A DNA stretch of 64,000 bases from Diploscapter coronatus (lineage: Eukaryota; Nematoda; Chromadorea; Rhabditida; Rhabditidae): contig OZ038423.1 of assembly GCA_964036155.1 (NCBI GenBank), positions 18,615,249 through 18,679,248 on the forward strand. Direction: 5' to 3'. Below the pieces are notes generated by a model. The model was not told the origin of the DNA and made no database searches. It saw nothing but the letters and a program-made list of their open reading frames with translations. Both the position numbers and the translations under genes were made by a program. This document shows, in pieces, positions 21,287 to 35,700 of the stretch (position 1 is its first letter; each line of letters begins with the position of its first letter).

Positions 21287-24200
21287 CTATCGACATGCGA
21301 AAATGCACAAGAGTGCTGCTAACAATGAAATGACTGTGGTGCTCCAAGGCATCTGCCGCTGAGATGCAAAGCCTGGAGTTGCTGTCGTGAAGTAGGTGGT
21401 TGTCGATGTGGCCGCTGGCGGGACTGTCGATTTCGTGGAAGAAGGGCTCGTATTCGGTTGAGGACTCGAGGGTGGCTGTGTCTGTGGAGGAGTTGATGAA
21501 GATTGAGTGGGTTGAGAACTCGATGGAGAGGTAACTGGCGGATTCGTCGACGAGGCTGGAATGATACTTGCTGTTGGACTGGGGGAAGGACTATTTTTAA
21601 CGGAAGTACTTGTTTGGGATGGAGGACTACTACTAGAAGGAAGTGGAGATGTGGATGGGGATTGAGATTGGGTAGTTATGATGGGTGGAAGGGTAGAGTT
21701 CTGGGTAGTGGGACTGTTTTGGGGAGAAGTTGTTGTGGTAATTTGTGGCGCTGTTACAGTGCTAACACTACCACTACTGTTTGTAGTGGGTATAGTTTGG
21801 GGATTAGTGCTAGTGGGCAAGGATGGTGTTGAGATAGGGACGATGGTTGAACTACCTGCAGGTGGATTGGAGGTGGATGCTGGAGGGGCCTGGCTGGGTG
21901 TTGATGATTGTGTAGGGGGTGGGGAACTGCTGGCAGGTGGTTGTTGGGTGGAGACTGACGAGAGTGGCGGATTCTGTGTCTGTTGAGTAGACTGAGTGGA
22001 TTGAGTGGACTGAGGCGGGCCTGTCGTGGGCGAGGAGGTTGGAATCGGACTCGAGGTTGGTTGAGGAGAAGTTGTTGTGATATTCTCTGCCAACACGACT
22101 TTAGGAACTGAAAGACGATTTGAGTAAACTAAGATAACAACCTAATATTCCTTACTGTTAACAGCTCCTTGATATCCGTAGGTGTTAGTTCCGTTCTTCC
22201 CATATACAGAAAATGAATAACGACCCTAATATATTCCAAATTGGAAATAAAATTAACAAGCTAATTACATTATTATTCAAGGTAATTTGGTGAAATCCTT
22301 GATTGGCAATATTAACTGTAAACACATAATATGTAACATCATCGATTTTGTGGCTCGTATAATTCGTTGTTGTACTCATCAGATGCTGTCCATCTATATA
22401 AAGAGTTGAGCAGGCGGTAATGTTACAAAATACCTAAAAATATTAACATAATGTTCATTAGAGTTAGAAATTTGCAAACAATTCCAAGCTTTGGTTAACC
22501 CATTATTGTATTCGCTCATGTGAAATGTCTCTTTGATTTTTAATAAAATTTATATTTATTCAGAAGATTGATCTTTTTAAAAAATTCATTTCAGATATTC
22601 CATTTCAATGCAAATTGTAATGTGAAAATGCCGCAATTATTATGTTTTCCTCGAGGAAATGTGGGTTATCTTTCAGAGTATGTTATTCTGATAATTCTTA
22701 TTCCTCAAATTTTAGATGATAATATAAAGGGTTGCGTTTATTCACCTCAATTCCATCATTATCAAATCGAGTGTAGAAAGTAGATGGTTGATTTATTATG
22801 AATTGGCTGAGGGTTGGCACGGACATCATGAAGGCTCCTCTCTTTTGGCTCAGTGAGCCATCGTAGAAACGAGATACGTGCACGTTCGACGTTCTGGATT
22901 TTGATAATAATTTAAGAAAATAGATTTCTAAAAGATATGGATATAATGAGAAAAGTTAACTTACGAAGTGTGAAATGTGACGCCTCTCTGCGTGTAAATA
23001 TTACTCCAGTCGATAGTGAATAAATTTGATGCTGCATGTGAAGATACGGAGAGCAGCACTGAAGCTCCATTACTCAGGGTCCTTTTTACCTGAAATCAGT
23101 AATGAATTATTTGATGACTTTTTAAACCAATTAATATAAATACTGAAATTTAAGATTAAAGTAAATTCTATTCTGATAATAAGTGCATCCTAAAATTAAC
23201 AAACACAACTGTTTTGGATTTATTATTTATAGGTTTAGCTAGATTGATACCATGGATATGTGACAAATGCAATTTCAGAATATGAAGATATCGATGTGTG
23301 AATCATTAACTTATGGCTTAATTAAAGTATAACTTTGAGGTACCTGCTGCGGAATTGTGCAGGTAAATGGAGGATCGATGTAGAATTGATTTGTCACATC
23401 CAGATTTGCAGAATGATCGTCGTCGAAGTAGTCGCTATCCGTGCAATCTGATATGTTAAATAGAGATTTCAAATGCCTGAATAATATACAATCTCACCCC
23501 AAGAAGGCACGGGTTCGGGCATAAATGATACATGATCACAATAGGCCGAGATGTTTCCTGCACAAGTAACTCCAGCTACTACCTGTTTTGTGATTTACAT
23601 ATCGTAAACAATTATTACAAATAATGAAAAATAAATCATTTCAATCTTGAAACTCATAAAGTATATAATCACTCACTGCTATAGGATTGTTGGACGTGAT
23701 TCTGTAGGCCTTGGCCTTTTTGTCGCCAGTGTGCTGTGCGAGGTAAGCAGCTGGACTGTTGCCAAATTTAATAAACAGGTTAAATGAACCCGAATCTGTT
23801 TCTGTTATCGTCACATTTGCATCTGCCTGATTAGTATAAAATAAAATATTTTAATTAAACCAATGATTGCCTTGGTTGGAATAATAATCAGCTGTTCATA
23901 GTGTTGATTTCCAGGAGCAGAAGGTGGCAAAGTGAATGTGTAGGATGGGTTGTTGGCTGACCAAGTTGCAGGATAGACTGAAGTAACTCATGAGATTGTT
24001 GAATCATAGCAGTATGTGATGTGATAAAAATCTTATGCTAATATGTATTAAATGATTCGGGAATAGTTATAATTAAAGTTATAAATTAAACAATATTTAT
24101 TCAAACTAGGGGTGTGAGAAATTTGATTTTGAAATATTCGCAATCGGGGTAGTAATTGAAATTCTCCATGACCCCAGATCGAAATTCCGCAGATCTCTGA

Positions 24201-24970
24201 TCCAAACATAGTGAAATTAAATAGATCTTGAGGTTATGCATGAAGGATTTGAAAACATGTTAAGTATATTTGTTTGGAAATCCATATCAAGTTTTCTTAT
24301 GGATTCAAACTTTTCCAAGAAAACTCCGTAACACCATGTAATTAAGGATTTGTAAATTTTGATATTTCTGATTTTTAATTTAAGGAAAAGTTGCAAGTAA
24401 TATGTTATATATGAGTGTATCATCAAAAGTAATTCTAATCTAACAATAACAATAGCCTACCGAGAAAAGTGTCGCCTTGTCCAGTCATGCTATCATAGTT
24501 ATTGGCAAGCAATGTCAATGGGCATGTAGAGTTAGCAGTCAGTGTTAGGTAGACATCACCTTGAGGTCCATTAGGAGTTGAATAGTTGAATCCATACCAA
24601 TTGGGAACTGGTATCTATTTAAAAGAAATCAATAGCATTAGTATTCTAAATATAAGAGCTAATGAAATTATTACTTCGGAGGAACTCAGCGCTTTAACGG
24701 TGTATGTGTCAGTTTTAGGTGGTGTGACTTTATGATAATCGGGTCGATATGTCAGGAAAAACTGACAATCTGTGTTGTTGTTTCCATTTAAGGCTAAAAA
24801 TAATTAGTTCAATAATTGATGACGCATATAAATCAAACCAGTAACAGAAAGCGTCTGATTTGTGATGTCAGGATTGGCATTCCTAATAAAGGCCCAAAAC
24901 CACAATGTTCCTTCGCTATCCGCTGCACTCGATAGTTGAACGAATATACTCAATACAAGTATTATCCATT
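21287..24970 (-). CDS. IgGFc-binding N-terminal-domain protein with mucin-like tail, first exon missing
   Basis: Twelve minus-strand exons in phase: 24839-24970, 24675-24793, 24461-24614, 23871-23977, 23677-23826, 23498-23582, 23344-23447, 22965-23089, 22746-22893, 22269-22433, 22156-22225, 21287-22107 (about 726 residues). The first visible exon carries most of a signal peptide (IILVLSIFVQLSSA) and needs one upstream base, so the start codon is in an unseen exon. Residues about 25-330 fit the FCGBP N-terminal fold: TLWFWAFIRN, CPLTLLANNYDS, a TFTLPPSAPG repeat edge, AYRITSNNPIA, then VAGVTCAG with CDHVSFMPEPVPSWG. The last exon encodes about 245 Ser/Thr/Pro residues, likely heavily O-glycosylated, and ends with a hydrophobic stretch (VISLLAALLCIFACR) fitting a GPI signal. 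A secreted or surface barrier protein is inferred. One intron (23827-23870) uses a GC donor. Confidence 0.78.
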
Positions 24971-26794
24971 CTGAAACTAAGCAATTCAGACCTGTTGCCA
25001 CATTGTGTTAATCAATCATTTCTCTTATACCTTATAATTTTTTTCCAAATTTTTAGATAAAGGTCAAATTTATTCACTCAAATAAGAAAAACTTCGTGAA
25101 TATTATCAGACACAATCAACAGTAAATAATTATGAAGAAAAAATAATCTTCTTCATGAAGGAATGAAACAAGCTGTTTACTAGCACATGTCAAGGCTAGC
25201 TTGAAAAATGTCCATTCCTTGCTTATTTAATTATGCTTTCATTTACATTTTGCTATTTTTAGGGATAATCTCGAATTTGATATTTTCTTTCTGCATAATT
25301 ATTGATTCATTTCGAAATTCATTAGAGATAAATCCCAATCTAGTGATTGAGTAATCGATTTTGAAATGGCTATTAAATTTGCTCGCGAGAAGCTGCAGAA
25401 ATTGTCATTACAAAGCTGGAAAGTAAGAGTCTTTCTTTCTATTTCTGCTTCATTCTGTCTCGAGGCAATCAACCAATAAAATGCCCGAATGAGCAGTGCA
25501 GAGCTGGCTGGCAGGTACTCACTGATATTTTTATGATCGGACACGCAAAACGAAAGGGAAAAGTCGACAACTGAACAGGGCAAAACTGCGAGGCGATAGG
25601 TGATTTTTGCTACGTAATGCAACGCTGCATCGTTCGGTCTTCACTCAAACATCTCATATTAGGCTTTTTTTTTGGAAATATTTATGAAAAGCTTTATACG
25701 TAGTTGTTTTGTTTGGAAGCGAAAGTCGATGATAAGAGACTACTTTACTTACATAATACTTGAGTGCATTTTCAAAAAATGCCCTTTTCAGAGTTTCAAA
25801 GAAGAAACGTTTCATATGAAAAGTGAAGAAAAGATTTTGCAAATGTATGCATGCTGGAGATTTCAAAATCTACCGTAATGAACGAAACAATCATAATCCT
25901 CTCGAAAACCCTAATGATAATCGGGAGCTATTGTTTAATTCTCTCTAATACGATGCAATACTTCTGATTGCAATGCAAATTGACTGATGGCAGATAATCG
26001 ACTTAGACTTGCCTGTGCAGTGCTGGCGGGGCATTTTGACATCTACAGGCAAGGAGAGGGGAAGAGAAAGAAGGAGAAGCTGAAGAGAATGGCAGAATGG
26101 CAATGCCAAAAGAGAAAGGAGCCTGGGGGAATGCAGGGGAATGGAAGTGATAAGCAAGGAAGGCAGGACAGATTGAAAGCTTACACTTTTATGGCGAAAA
26201 TGCTAAAATCATCTCGCAATTGATGATGATTATTGACTGGGTAAAAATAACGAATATGCAACGCATTTGTAAAACCAGAATTACATTAATAAGCTACCAT
26301 TTGGAGGATTTTAGCGACTAGTCAAAGAACTAAGTTTAGAATCAATATGAATAGTGCTTTAAATTTATAATTATTTTATTAAAAACTCATCTCGATATCA
26401 CAGATATACCAAACGAAAGATAAAATAGCTCAAATATCGAAAATGCAAGTGGGAGGATAACTTGCAGAATGAATTATGAGATCAGGAAGATTAAGTTTGA
26501 AAGATCGAATTATGTTTAGAATTCATTCGGATTAGAATTAAACGATGTCTAAAATAATAAAACAATTAGTATGACAATCGTTATCGATAAGTCGTAAAGA
26601 ATTGTAGATTTCACATAAAAATAGAAAATAATGTCGCCAAGTGACGCAAGTACTTTTTCAATTATTTTCTTCCATCAGTTTACAATTCTTGGTTTGATTA
26701 AAACATAATTTTTTTAAAACGAAATTCTATGATAGCGATAACAAAGAGTTGTACCAGTTCTAGGTATAAAATGACTGCTTCGTGGATATGCAAC
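24971..26794. other. Intergenic region; holds the unseen first exon of the IgGFc-domain gene
   Basis: The start exon of the minus-strand gene must lie here, because its first visible exon has no ATG in frame, but no candidate had the right phase. Frames at 25299-25622 (-) and 25987-26223 (+) have no homology I recognise; the second comes from a purine-rich tract. The rest is AT-rich without signals. Confidence 0.45.
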
Positions 26795-29700
26795 TCAAGC
26801 ACTTTTACCCCTTCTTTTAGTCACCTCTTCTTTCTGGACAGGCGAAAAATCGAGCATTGTCATTATTACCTAATTTAAAAAAATATATTTAAAGTTTAAA
26901 AAATAGTCTTACATTTAGATGCTCTTTTGAATCTCCCTTGTTCAATAAGTAATAATAGAAAGCATCGTGGAGGAATTTCAGCGTGACTCGATCTTTTGTC
27001 ATCTGATCCATTTTCTTCTCCTAAATGTTTCATATAAAAATTATGTTAGACTAATGAAAAATGTCCTGTCGCTTGTTGTATTGATCTTAATTATCAATTC
27101 AGTCATAAATTACAAAGTTGATTCTAATGGAACTGTTATTTTTAACATTCGGCGAAAATACATAGTCCAAAGTAAGACAGGATTTGATATTTAGATGTGC
27201 TATGAATTTTATAAGGATACTGACACGACTTGTGACAAACTCTTGATAATTCTATTAAAATATTTGGCTTTTAATTTTGAATTGCATGTGAAACAGAGCT
27301 GTGCGAAAATCACTTTTATGATTTTCGGAAACGAAACGGAAGTAGGCCAAAACTGAGCGAAAACAGATTTTTGAAACTAAAATTCAGATGTGAATCATAT
27401 CAAGAAAGTTATATATATCATGAAATATAAGATTCTCGTGAAAAGTAATCAAACATTTTGCCAAAAAATAACCAATCATATTTTACCTCATCAATTTCCA
27501 TATGTGCGGACTGCTGTCCTTTCTCGAACATCACTCGGTACATTTCTTTTCTAAAATTAATAATTCATAAATGAAAGAATGCAGAAATTCTGACCGCTCC
27601 TTTTCCATTTCCTCGACTTTCTTCTCGTACATTTCGATTTCCTTCTTCGAATGTTGCAACTGGTCCTCTAATTCCCCCACAAGTTGAGTCGTTTGCAAAT
27701 TATTTGCACTCTAAAATGTTTAATAGAATTTACAAAAACCATAATGAAATGACGGAAAGCTAAATAATATCTTCATCTCGAACACAATCAATGATTGCTG
27801 AAGTTATACTTCACAAAATATATTTCGCAGTGATTTTTCATGCTTGAAACAGAACGACAAAGTGACTACAGCGATATGTGGAAAAGGGAAGGATAACCTC
27901 TCTAACTCGTGAAAGAATGCTTTGGACCTGGAGAAAATGAATGAAATTCAAATTGTCAGTTTCATAAAGAATAATTCTTACTTGTTGCAGTTTTCCGAGT
28001 AGTTGATGGACCTGATATTTGAGTGCTTCCTTCTCCCTTTCCAGTTCATTCAATCGATTCAACGTGATTTCATTCGCAGGCACAATTACATTTCCTTCTA
28101 TCGACGCATTCTGGACATTTCAAAATTGAATTGTTTATATAGTTATTCTTACTCCAGTCCGCAGCGATCGGACTTCTTCTTGCAAAGCCTTATTTTCTCG
28201 TGCCAATCGGGTAATTTTCTCTCGCAGCGAAATCACCTTAATTTAGAAAGAGTTGAATCTTTGAAATTGTGGAGCAAAGGTTTTGAACAGTGCGTGACTT
28301 TAACGGGATCGACTTATGTATTTATCATGTGATATTACATTCATATATAGTAGAGGTAATAGTAAAATGGGATGAAACTTGTTAGAATAATCCTTTCGTT
28401 TCAGTATTTCCAGTACCGATCAGTTAAATAATGGTAATAGAAAAGTACCAATCGGGACCAGTGCATTCACTGGGCGGTAATTATTTTAAAGAAAAATCAA
28501 TCGATATTCTATCGGTATTGGTTGATATTTCAAAGATAAAACCAGCCGGTCCTGGCTGAATTTCGATTGTCTTTTTTTTTTTAGAAATAACTACAGATGG
28601 CGAACGCAATGGTATTAATTGGTTTTCTTTCGCAGCCATTGATTAATTGATCGGTATCGCAAATTCTAGAGATATTGTCTTCAAGAGTAAAGTCGAAAAT
28701 ACTATCTCATAAAATGAGTATTTTAATCGTGGAAACTATCATGATATGCTCTAACTTTGTGTGTGTATGTGTTACATTCTTCATCATTGTTACCTTAATT
28801 TTCTTGTTGTCATCATCATTTGATGCAGTGATTGTAGCGGCGCTAACAGCAGGAGAGCCTGTCATTTTCATGAGAGCCGATCGATAAGTTGTGGTTGTTT
28901 TCGAGGAGGATTCAGCAGTTTGCGAGTGCCATGATTGAGTCATACTCTCAGGTAATCTGAATTATATTTGTTTCTTATCAATTTCATAATTTAATAAAAT
29001 CTGGATTAATAAAACTCACTTCTCGTTCTGATTTGTGGCTTCATTCAAGGACGTCATTGAAGAAGAAAGAATTGGCCTGAACGAAGTAGCAGCGTTTCGA
29101 GCTGACTAAAAGTCCATTTTTATAAAATCTAATTCAAATGTTCCGACTTTGGTCCATCGTCTCCTAGGATCCTTTCCCTCTGCCATGTCATTCGAGTGAA
29201 TTCTTCGACGTTGCGATACAAGGCCTGTGGCTGTTGCAACAACCAGGCTGTCGCTCATACGTTTATCTGAAAAATGTCCATAAGCATGGTACATGGTGAG
29301 TGAGTAAAATAAAAAGGTGAAAGAAAAGTCTAGAACCTATTTTAGAATGCGCGATTATTTCAATTTTCATAGTTCGCCATAGTATAAGTGAAAATATGTG
29401 AACATTCACTTCAGAAAGTTGTGTGAATTGTGCATGTCAAATATCATTAGTTGTACAGAAAATTCGATTGTAACTGCAGACGAATTTAAAAAGTCACGAT
29501 AAAGAATTTGTAAATTTATAGAAAATAGGAGTAATCAGAAAAAAATGTACTGACTAGTCTTCCTGTCGAGACTCTGACATCTGCTGCCAACAGAAATGTT
29601 GCAGATGACCCGTTCGTGAGTCGATCCTCTGCGGAAAGCCATCGGATTCTGGTGAATTATCACTTTGTCATCCGTTGATGTTCTGGAAAGATTTCAATTA

Positions 29701-32700
29701 TCGAAATCCGTTTTCAAAAGTCGACTCACAACGAAAATAGATCAAGCGAGAAAGTGTCCTTCGCTGTCCGATAACTGGTACTGAAAACGTCGCTCCTAGC
29801 AGAACGAGGAGAAATATACGAAGATGACATCGATGGGTGGGGCGGCAGATTTCTAAGAGCAAAAATGGCTGTTTGATCAAGCTTTATAGCAAATTATTCA
29901 GGCTAAATCACCTGAGTTCGTGTGATGAAACATTAATGCTTCTTTTCGATAATATTCTTACTCTATTGGTTTAGATGACTTGTTCGAGTTGAAAGCAAAA
30001 GAAGAATATGCATGAAATTATGGAAAAATACAATATCGGACTAATAATAACTTCCTTAACTTACTTTCCCATATGCACTTTTGCCAATTCGTATTCTCCC
30101 CTGAGCATAGCCAGCTGTATCTTCAGCTGTCTTCTCTCTTCGATCGCCTTGTTGTATCCAGCCCTCAGCGTATTTAGTTCTCTGAACATTGTGCCTGCTT
30201 TCAGCTTCCATCTAAACCACAATGATTACTGCTTTTTAGCTGAGCTTCACTCACCTTTCAGCTTCCTCTTTGTCATAAGTATCTCCATTTATGACAGTCA
30301 TGCTTCTGCTTCTAAAAAGATTAAAATTCGACACAAAAGTCAGCATATATGGAAATATCGATGAAAAATACTATGGAACATTTCGTAAAATTGTTCTTAC
30401 CTCTTCAATTTAGCGCCTAGGGCCATTTCGTGAGGAGTGAGTTCCTTCTTTTCCCTCCTGTACACTTGCAATTCAGCATTCGCCATTTCCAGGTCTCTCT
30501 TCAGTTTGTCCACTTTCATCTGAATTTTGTTCAGTTATAATCTGAATTCATAACATTCATGCTTACTCTCAGACTGTTTCTTTCCTCCCTCGATCGTTTC
30601 AAATCTCTCGTCAACATTTCTGTCTGATCGTTTGTCCATTCCTTCATTACAGTATCCAACACTTTCTGAAAGGACATCAACTATTTAAGAACCATCAAGA
30701 AAATTTAGACTGGCTCCGAGAACATACTCGCTAAAAACGCAGTTTAAATAAATTGGTATTAGAGACCAGAATCAATCACGCTATCTTATCTACCTATTTG
30801 GCGAGCCTCATAAATCTCGGTCTAACGAATGATAAAACATTGCGAAAAATGAATTTTCTGACACTCACTTATAAATGAGAAAATAGTTCATGAGCATTTT
30901 AGGAAAGCCATTCAATATTAACATTTTGCCGTGAACGTCTCGTGATTTCACTATTTGGCAAAAATTTGCACTTTCTTTGGCAAGATTCCAAGATAATTGG
31001 CAGCGCATAGAGGTAAAACAGGAATGAATTTATTTAGCAGGGAATGAAGGAAAATTTGACGCAAATACTGACGGAGTGGATCTGTCCCCCTTTTGCGATG
31101 TCGGCCTCGACTCGCTCCTCCACAAACAGGCTCTTCTCCAGCGGTTGCCCATTCGCTCCGATCAGCAGCTTCTCTTCCAGTTTCGGCTCTTCCAAATTGT
31201 GCAGCACGCTCTCCAGGTCTGTTTTTACCTGAAGAATACACAAATGTGGAACATTTCTTTGAGTTTGGTCATTTTATCATAGTAGGAGCAAAAGTACTTT
31301 TAATTGCCGAGGGTGGCGGGACGCGCGCTCGTGAAAGGCGCAATATGATATGCACAGAGAAAAGATACAGAGCACGGCAAAGCATGAATCTTTGATAAAA
31401 TTGCACAAAGAGCATCAAGAATCGCTGTATGTTCGACGAAAACTGGCACATCTTATAGGATAGAAAATATTTAATAATTGCATAATTTCAGGTTAACACA
31501 TACCGTGCTGAGGACATTAGCGAGATTGGAGAAGATGGGTGATTTTCGAATGATCACATTGTGATGTCCTCCATCGTCCCCAACAGCTCTTTGCACCCCT
31601 GCCTCTTCTTCCCTGCTATTTCTGCCTGTTCTGCCTTCCTCCTTCTCTGCATTCTCAATCGCTCCTTTCGTCACATTCACCATCGTCTTCACTGATTCAC
31701 GAACTCGATCCAATTCACTGAAAATTACTTCTTATTTCATTTATCGGGAAAACGTTTCGTACCCCTGAAGTCTGGCATTCTCAGCCTGCAGACGCAGCTT
31801 GTCGATCTCCGAGCTGTCGATTTGAGACTCGGAAAGAGATTTTCTGAAAACAGTTCATTGAATCATGTGAATATGATATGATTTTTACGCGCAAAGAAAT
31901 TGATTATAAAGAATTAAGAGATAAATATCATTTTAGCTTTTCGTATAAAATTTTTATCAGTGAAATTTGAAACGGAGCATAATTTCGGGAAATAGTTTTC
32001 TCATGAAAGTTACTAATTATTTTGGTTCAGAAACAAGATTTTTTAAACAAAACAAGAAAAGACAAATTCCTCTTGATTTTATTGTTAACGAATAGGACTT
32101 CGAATTTTCGATCCACAAGTCATTGCAAAATGCCTTACTTGAGTTCGTTGACAAAGAGATAGTTGACGCTGTCCTCTGCATTAGCGTCAGCGCCAGCATC
32201 CCCCTGTGCAGGAATGAAGTTGTCGCTGTTCGGGTTGAGTACCTCGAGTGCCTTCTGCAGCTCTCGATTGTCCTTCTCCAAATTCTCGATGCGCGCTTGC
32301 AGCCAGCAACGCTCTTTCTGATAATGACTCATTTCCTGAAATAGCTCATAATCACCATTTAGACTAACTATGAATGGCAGACCTGGTCGAGTTCAACTTT
32401 GACATTGTCGAATTCGTTGACGAGTCTCTGAATTCTGTCCCGTTCCTGCATCTGACTCAGTGTCAGCTGTAATCAGCAATAAGCAATCATCACTTATCAA
32501 CTTTCTGACCATTTCTTTCAGACAAATAACTGCTTTAAAGATATTATCCTATGGTCATGCACATTTCTCATATTTTTACTACGTTTTGTAAGATGGGAAA
32601 AAGATGAACAGGAACGCACGAAATGAAGATATCCAACAACAGAAATTACCATCTCAATTCACTGAAATATAGAGATTGATGTGAATAGAACCGAAATAAC

Positions 32701-35700
32701 ATTTTGAAACGGAAAAATATTTCGTGCACTCCTGAATATGATCTAACAACAAGATTAGGTATCTCTCTAAAGTAGTCAATTAGTTAAAACATCATGAAAA
32801 GTTTTCCCCTACCTTGTGTTCCAATTGTTCATTTCTCTCCTTCAATTCCTCGATCACATCGTCTTCGTCCTCCTTCTGCTGTACTTTTGCCTGTCCCTGT
32901 CCTTGTGTGTCTCTGTCCTCTCTCACAGTCGATCTGCCTTCTAACGACGAGAACTTTCTTCGATTCTGTAGTCGTTCATTCGTCTGCAACTATCATCTTC
33001 TTCAAGTCATTGCCCTTCAGCCCTACCCTCTGCTGTATGGCAGCGATGAGTTTCTGCTGCAGGAATGCGACTTGCTTGCGAGTTGTCTCCAGTTCTCCTC
33101 TGCAAAGTTTCAGTCGCTCTTCCGATTCATCGAATAAATCGCCCTGTAAATGTCTTCACTATTGCATGAAAATGGATAGAAATGAGGCATTGGACTTAGG
33201 AATTTGTCGATTTTAGAAAACATATTTGTAAAAACGCACCGACCAAGTCGTATTTTAGATCAAAATCAAGCCTTTTCCCTACCTTTTCCAATTTTGTGAT
33301 TAATGGGCATGATTATAAGACAATTGCCGTTTGAAATCTTCAAAATTTGCAGATAAAAACCGACCTTGAGGATTTCAGTGGATTTAGACTTGGAATTTGG
33401 TCTGCAGGCGACGTACTTATTGATTGTCTTCGGTCTGACTTCGCACTCGGCGTCTCTGCAGGATTTGTTGGCCTGAAATGCATTGCAATGGGCGGATGAA
33501 TGAAGACAGTGCATGAGGAGACTTTGCTGCATTTGATTTGACGCCTGCCGCAGAGACCGAGACTTATTGGAAGAAGAAGAGGAAAGGCGACGCAAAGTGC
33601 CTCAAGCAGCATTGCGAATGGGTGGGTGGTCGCTGGCCCGAGATGAAATGCGCGTGGTAATAATGAGAGTTAGTCGCTTGATAATTCATGGTATATGCAA
33701 ATGCTAATTTCACTTCGTCTTCGCAAAATATAATTGTTTGCGTGGATGAGAAAATGTTTGCCAGGAGTACTTTTGTCCCAAAATAAATGCTTTTCCCAAA
33801 CGATATCTCTATTTTTCCTCCTCTCCCCTTCATTATTACTCCTTTCTTCAGTATTTGAATAAAAATACTCGCTTTAAATCTTTAGAGTAAAAGTACTTAT
33901 GAGGCAAAAGTGCTCACATCCGAAAAATGTATTTTTAGCCTTTTTTATTACAATCTATCTTACTTCAATCGTTTAAAAATCAATTCACATACTCGTTTAT
34001 TGAGTTGAGTCACATGTTCGATGCTGCTCGTGAGCCTTTGCTCCATATCTGCCATTTTCACTTTCGCTTCCAGTCTCTGTTCATCCTTCTCCCTCGCCAA
34101 TTGGGCTATTTCGTTCTGAAGTCAATCAATAAATTAAAATAATTTTGAGAAAAATTATTTATCGTCTTACTTTGTATCGATCGATCTGGTGTTCGAATGC
34201 CGCAACTTTGTCTTTCCAATAGAAACTCTGCTCCTGAAAGAAAGAACGCTGAATGAATCATAAGAACAAATTGGTTCTTATTAAAACTGGTATCAAACGT
34301 CTCAGAATTCTGATTGAAAAGTCTGTATTTTTGGTCAGGAACGAGAAGAATGTAAGTCAGATTTGGACGTTTGAAACTCCTCTGCATGTGAAAAATTCAT
34401 GAGATTGCGTGAACAGCGGCTTTTCCCACTTTATCCCCACAAAATAAGATTACATTCTCCCATTCAGTATTTCTACAAAAATATCCTACCTTGTACTTCT
34501 TGAGCGATTCATTCAGGGCTCCCTCTAGTCCCATTTCGAATTCTTCTTGCTGTTTTTCGAATTTCAGGTCGAAATTGGTCAGTTCATCCTGCAATTCCTC
34601 GACCCTCAGCTCCAAAGCAGGCACGCGAGCAGCGATCGCAGCCATTTCCTCGTATGTCCTGAAGATGTTGCTTTGCTATTGCATCATCATCATCATAATC
34701 ATATTCTCCTCTCACTTTCTATGTTCTTCCCTTTCAGTCTGCCTTTCATCCATGTCTTTCCTCTGCTCTCTTCGTGCATTTTCCAACTGTTTCGTTAGGG
34801 CATCGACCTAGAATATGAAGAGATTATTCATACAGCGTATCATAAAATAGGAAGAGAAGTATGAAATTTTAGTTTCAAAAAAGCCTGGACTGAACTTTCG
34901 GTTTTGCTCCTTACACATGCTCTGATATAATGAAATAAGTCTACCAATTGTGTCTTGGTCAAAAGGATCTGCTCGATTTCCTCGAATTTCTCGTGCATAT
35001 TCAAGTTCTTGCTGGCGAACTCCTTATTCAGATCCTAAAAATAAGCGATAATTGGATAAGTTTAGCTAATTCCTGCCTGTATTTGTTGTTTCGCAATCTG
35101 GAACTCATCTTCATGTTTCACCAACTCTTCGGACGTGAGAACTGTTTGAACATATTTGCTCACAAGCACAGAGTACCTAACGTTGAATTTTTCAGAAATT
35201 TTTCACATTACTTGATTACCTCGGATCGACATATCCTTTTCTCCACTCAGTCTGGTTTTCATCGCTCACAATCAAGTCGTGATCGATGAGCGTGTTCTGG
35301 TAGACTTGCATTCTGCCTTCCATGTAATCGATCGCCTTTTGCATTGTTTCCTTTTCAGTCTGAATTTGAGATTCTCATAATGCAAGATAGAAATGGTTCA
35401 ATGTTGAGGTTTCGCCGTAATTTTTATTTCGAAAATTTCTTTTACTAATGATATTTCAGTTTCCAATTAGTTTTTTCTAACGAGAAGCTACCAGTGTTAC
35501 TTACCGATTTGGTTCATTTTTCAGAGTAATTCAATTCGAACATACTAATAACGGGTATCAGATTAAAAATGTCCACCGTGCACCCTTATTCCTACAATTT
35601 GGTGACAATTTTTGTTTCTTTCTTGACATTGCAAACGCTAGCAATTGAAAAATTAGAATACATTATTGCGAGCATTGATAATGTCATTATTTGCTATGAA

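Noticed and set aside
25987..26223. + strand 78-aa charged frame
   Set aside because: Lies in a GA-rich tract; no homology, no splice partners; similar frames occur in other purine tracts of the window.
32794..33216. 140-aa + strand frame
   Set aside because: Antisense of two coiled-coil exons (32813-32983 and 33027-33143) that are in phase on the minus strand.
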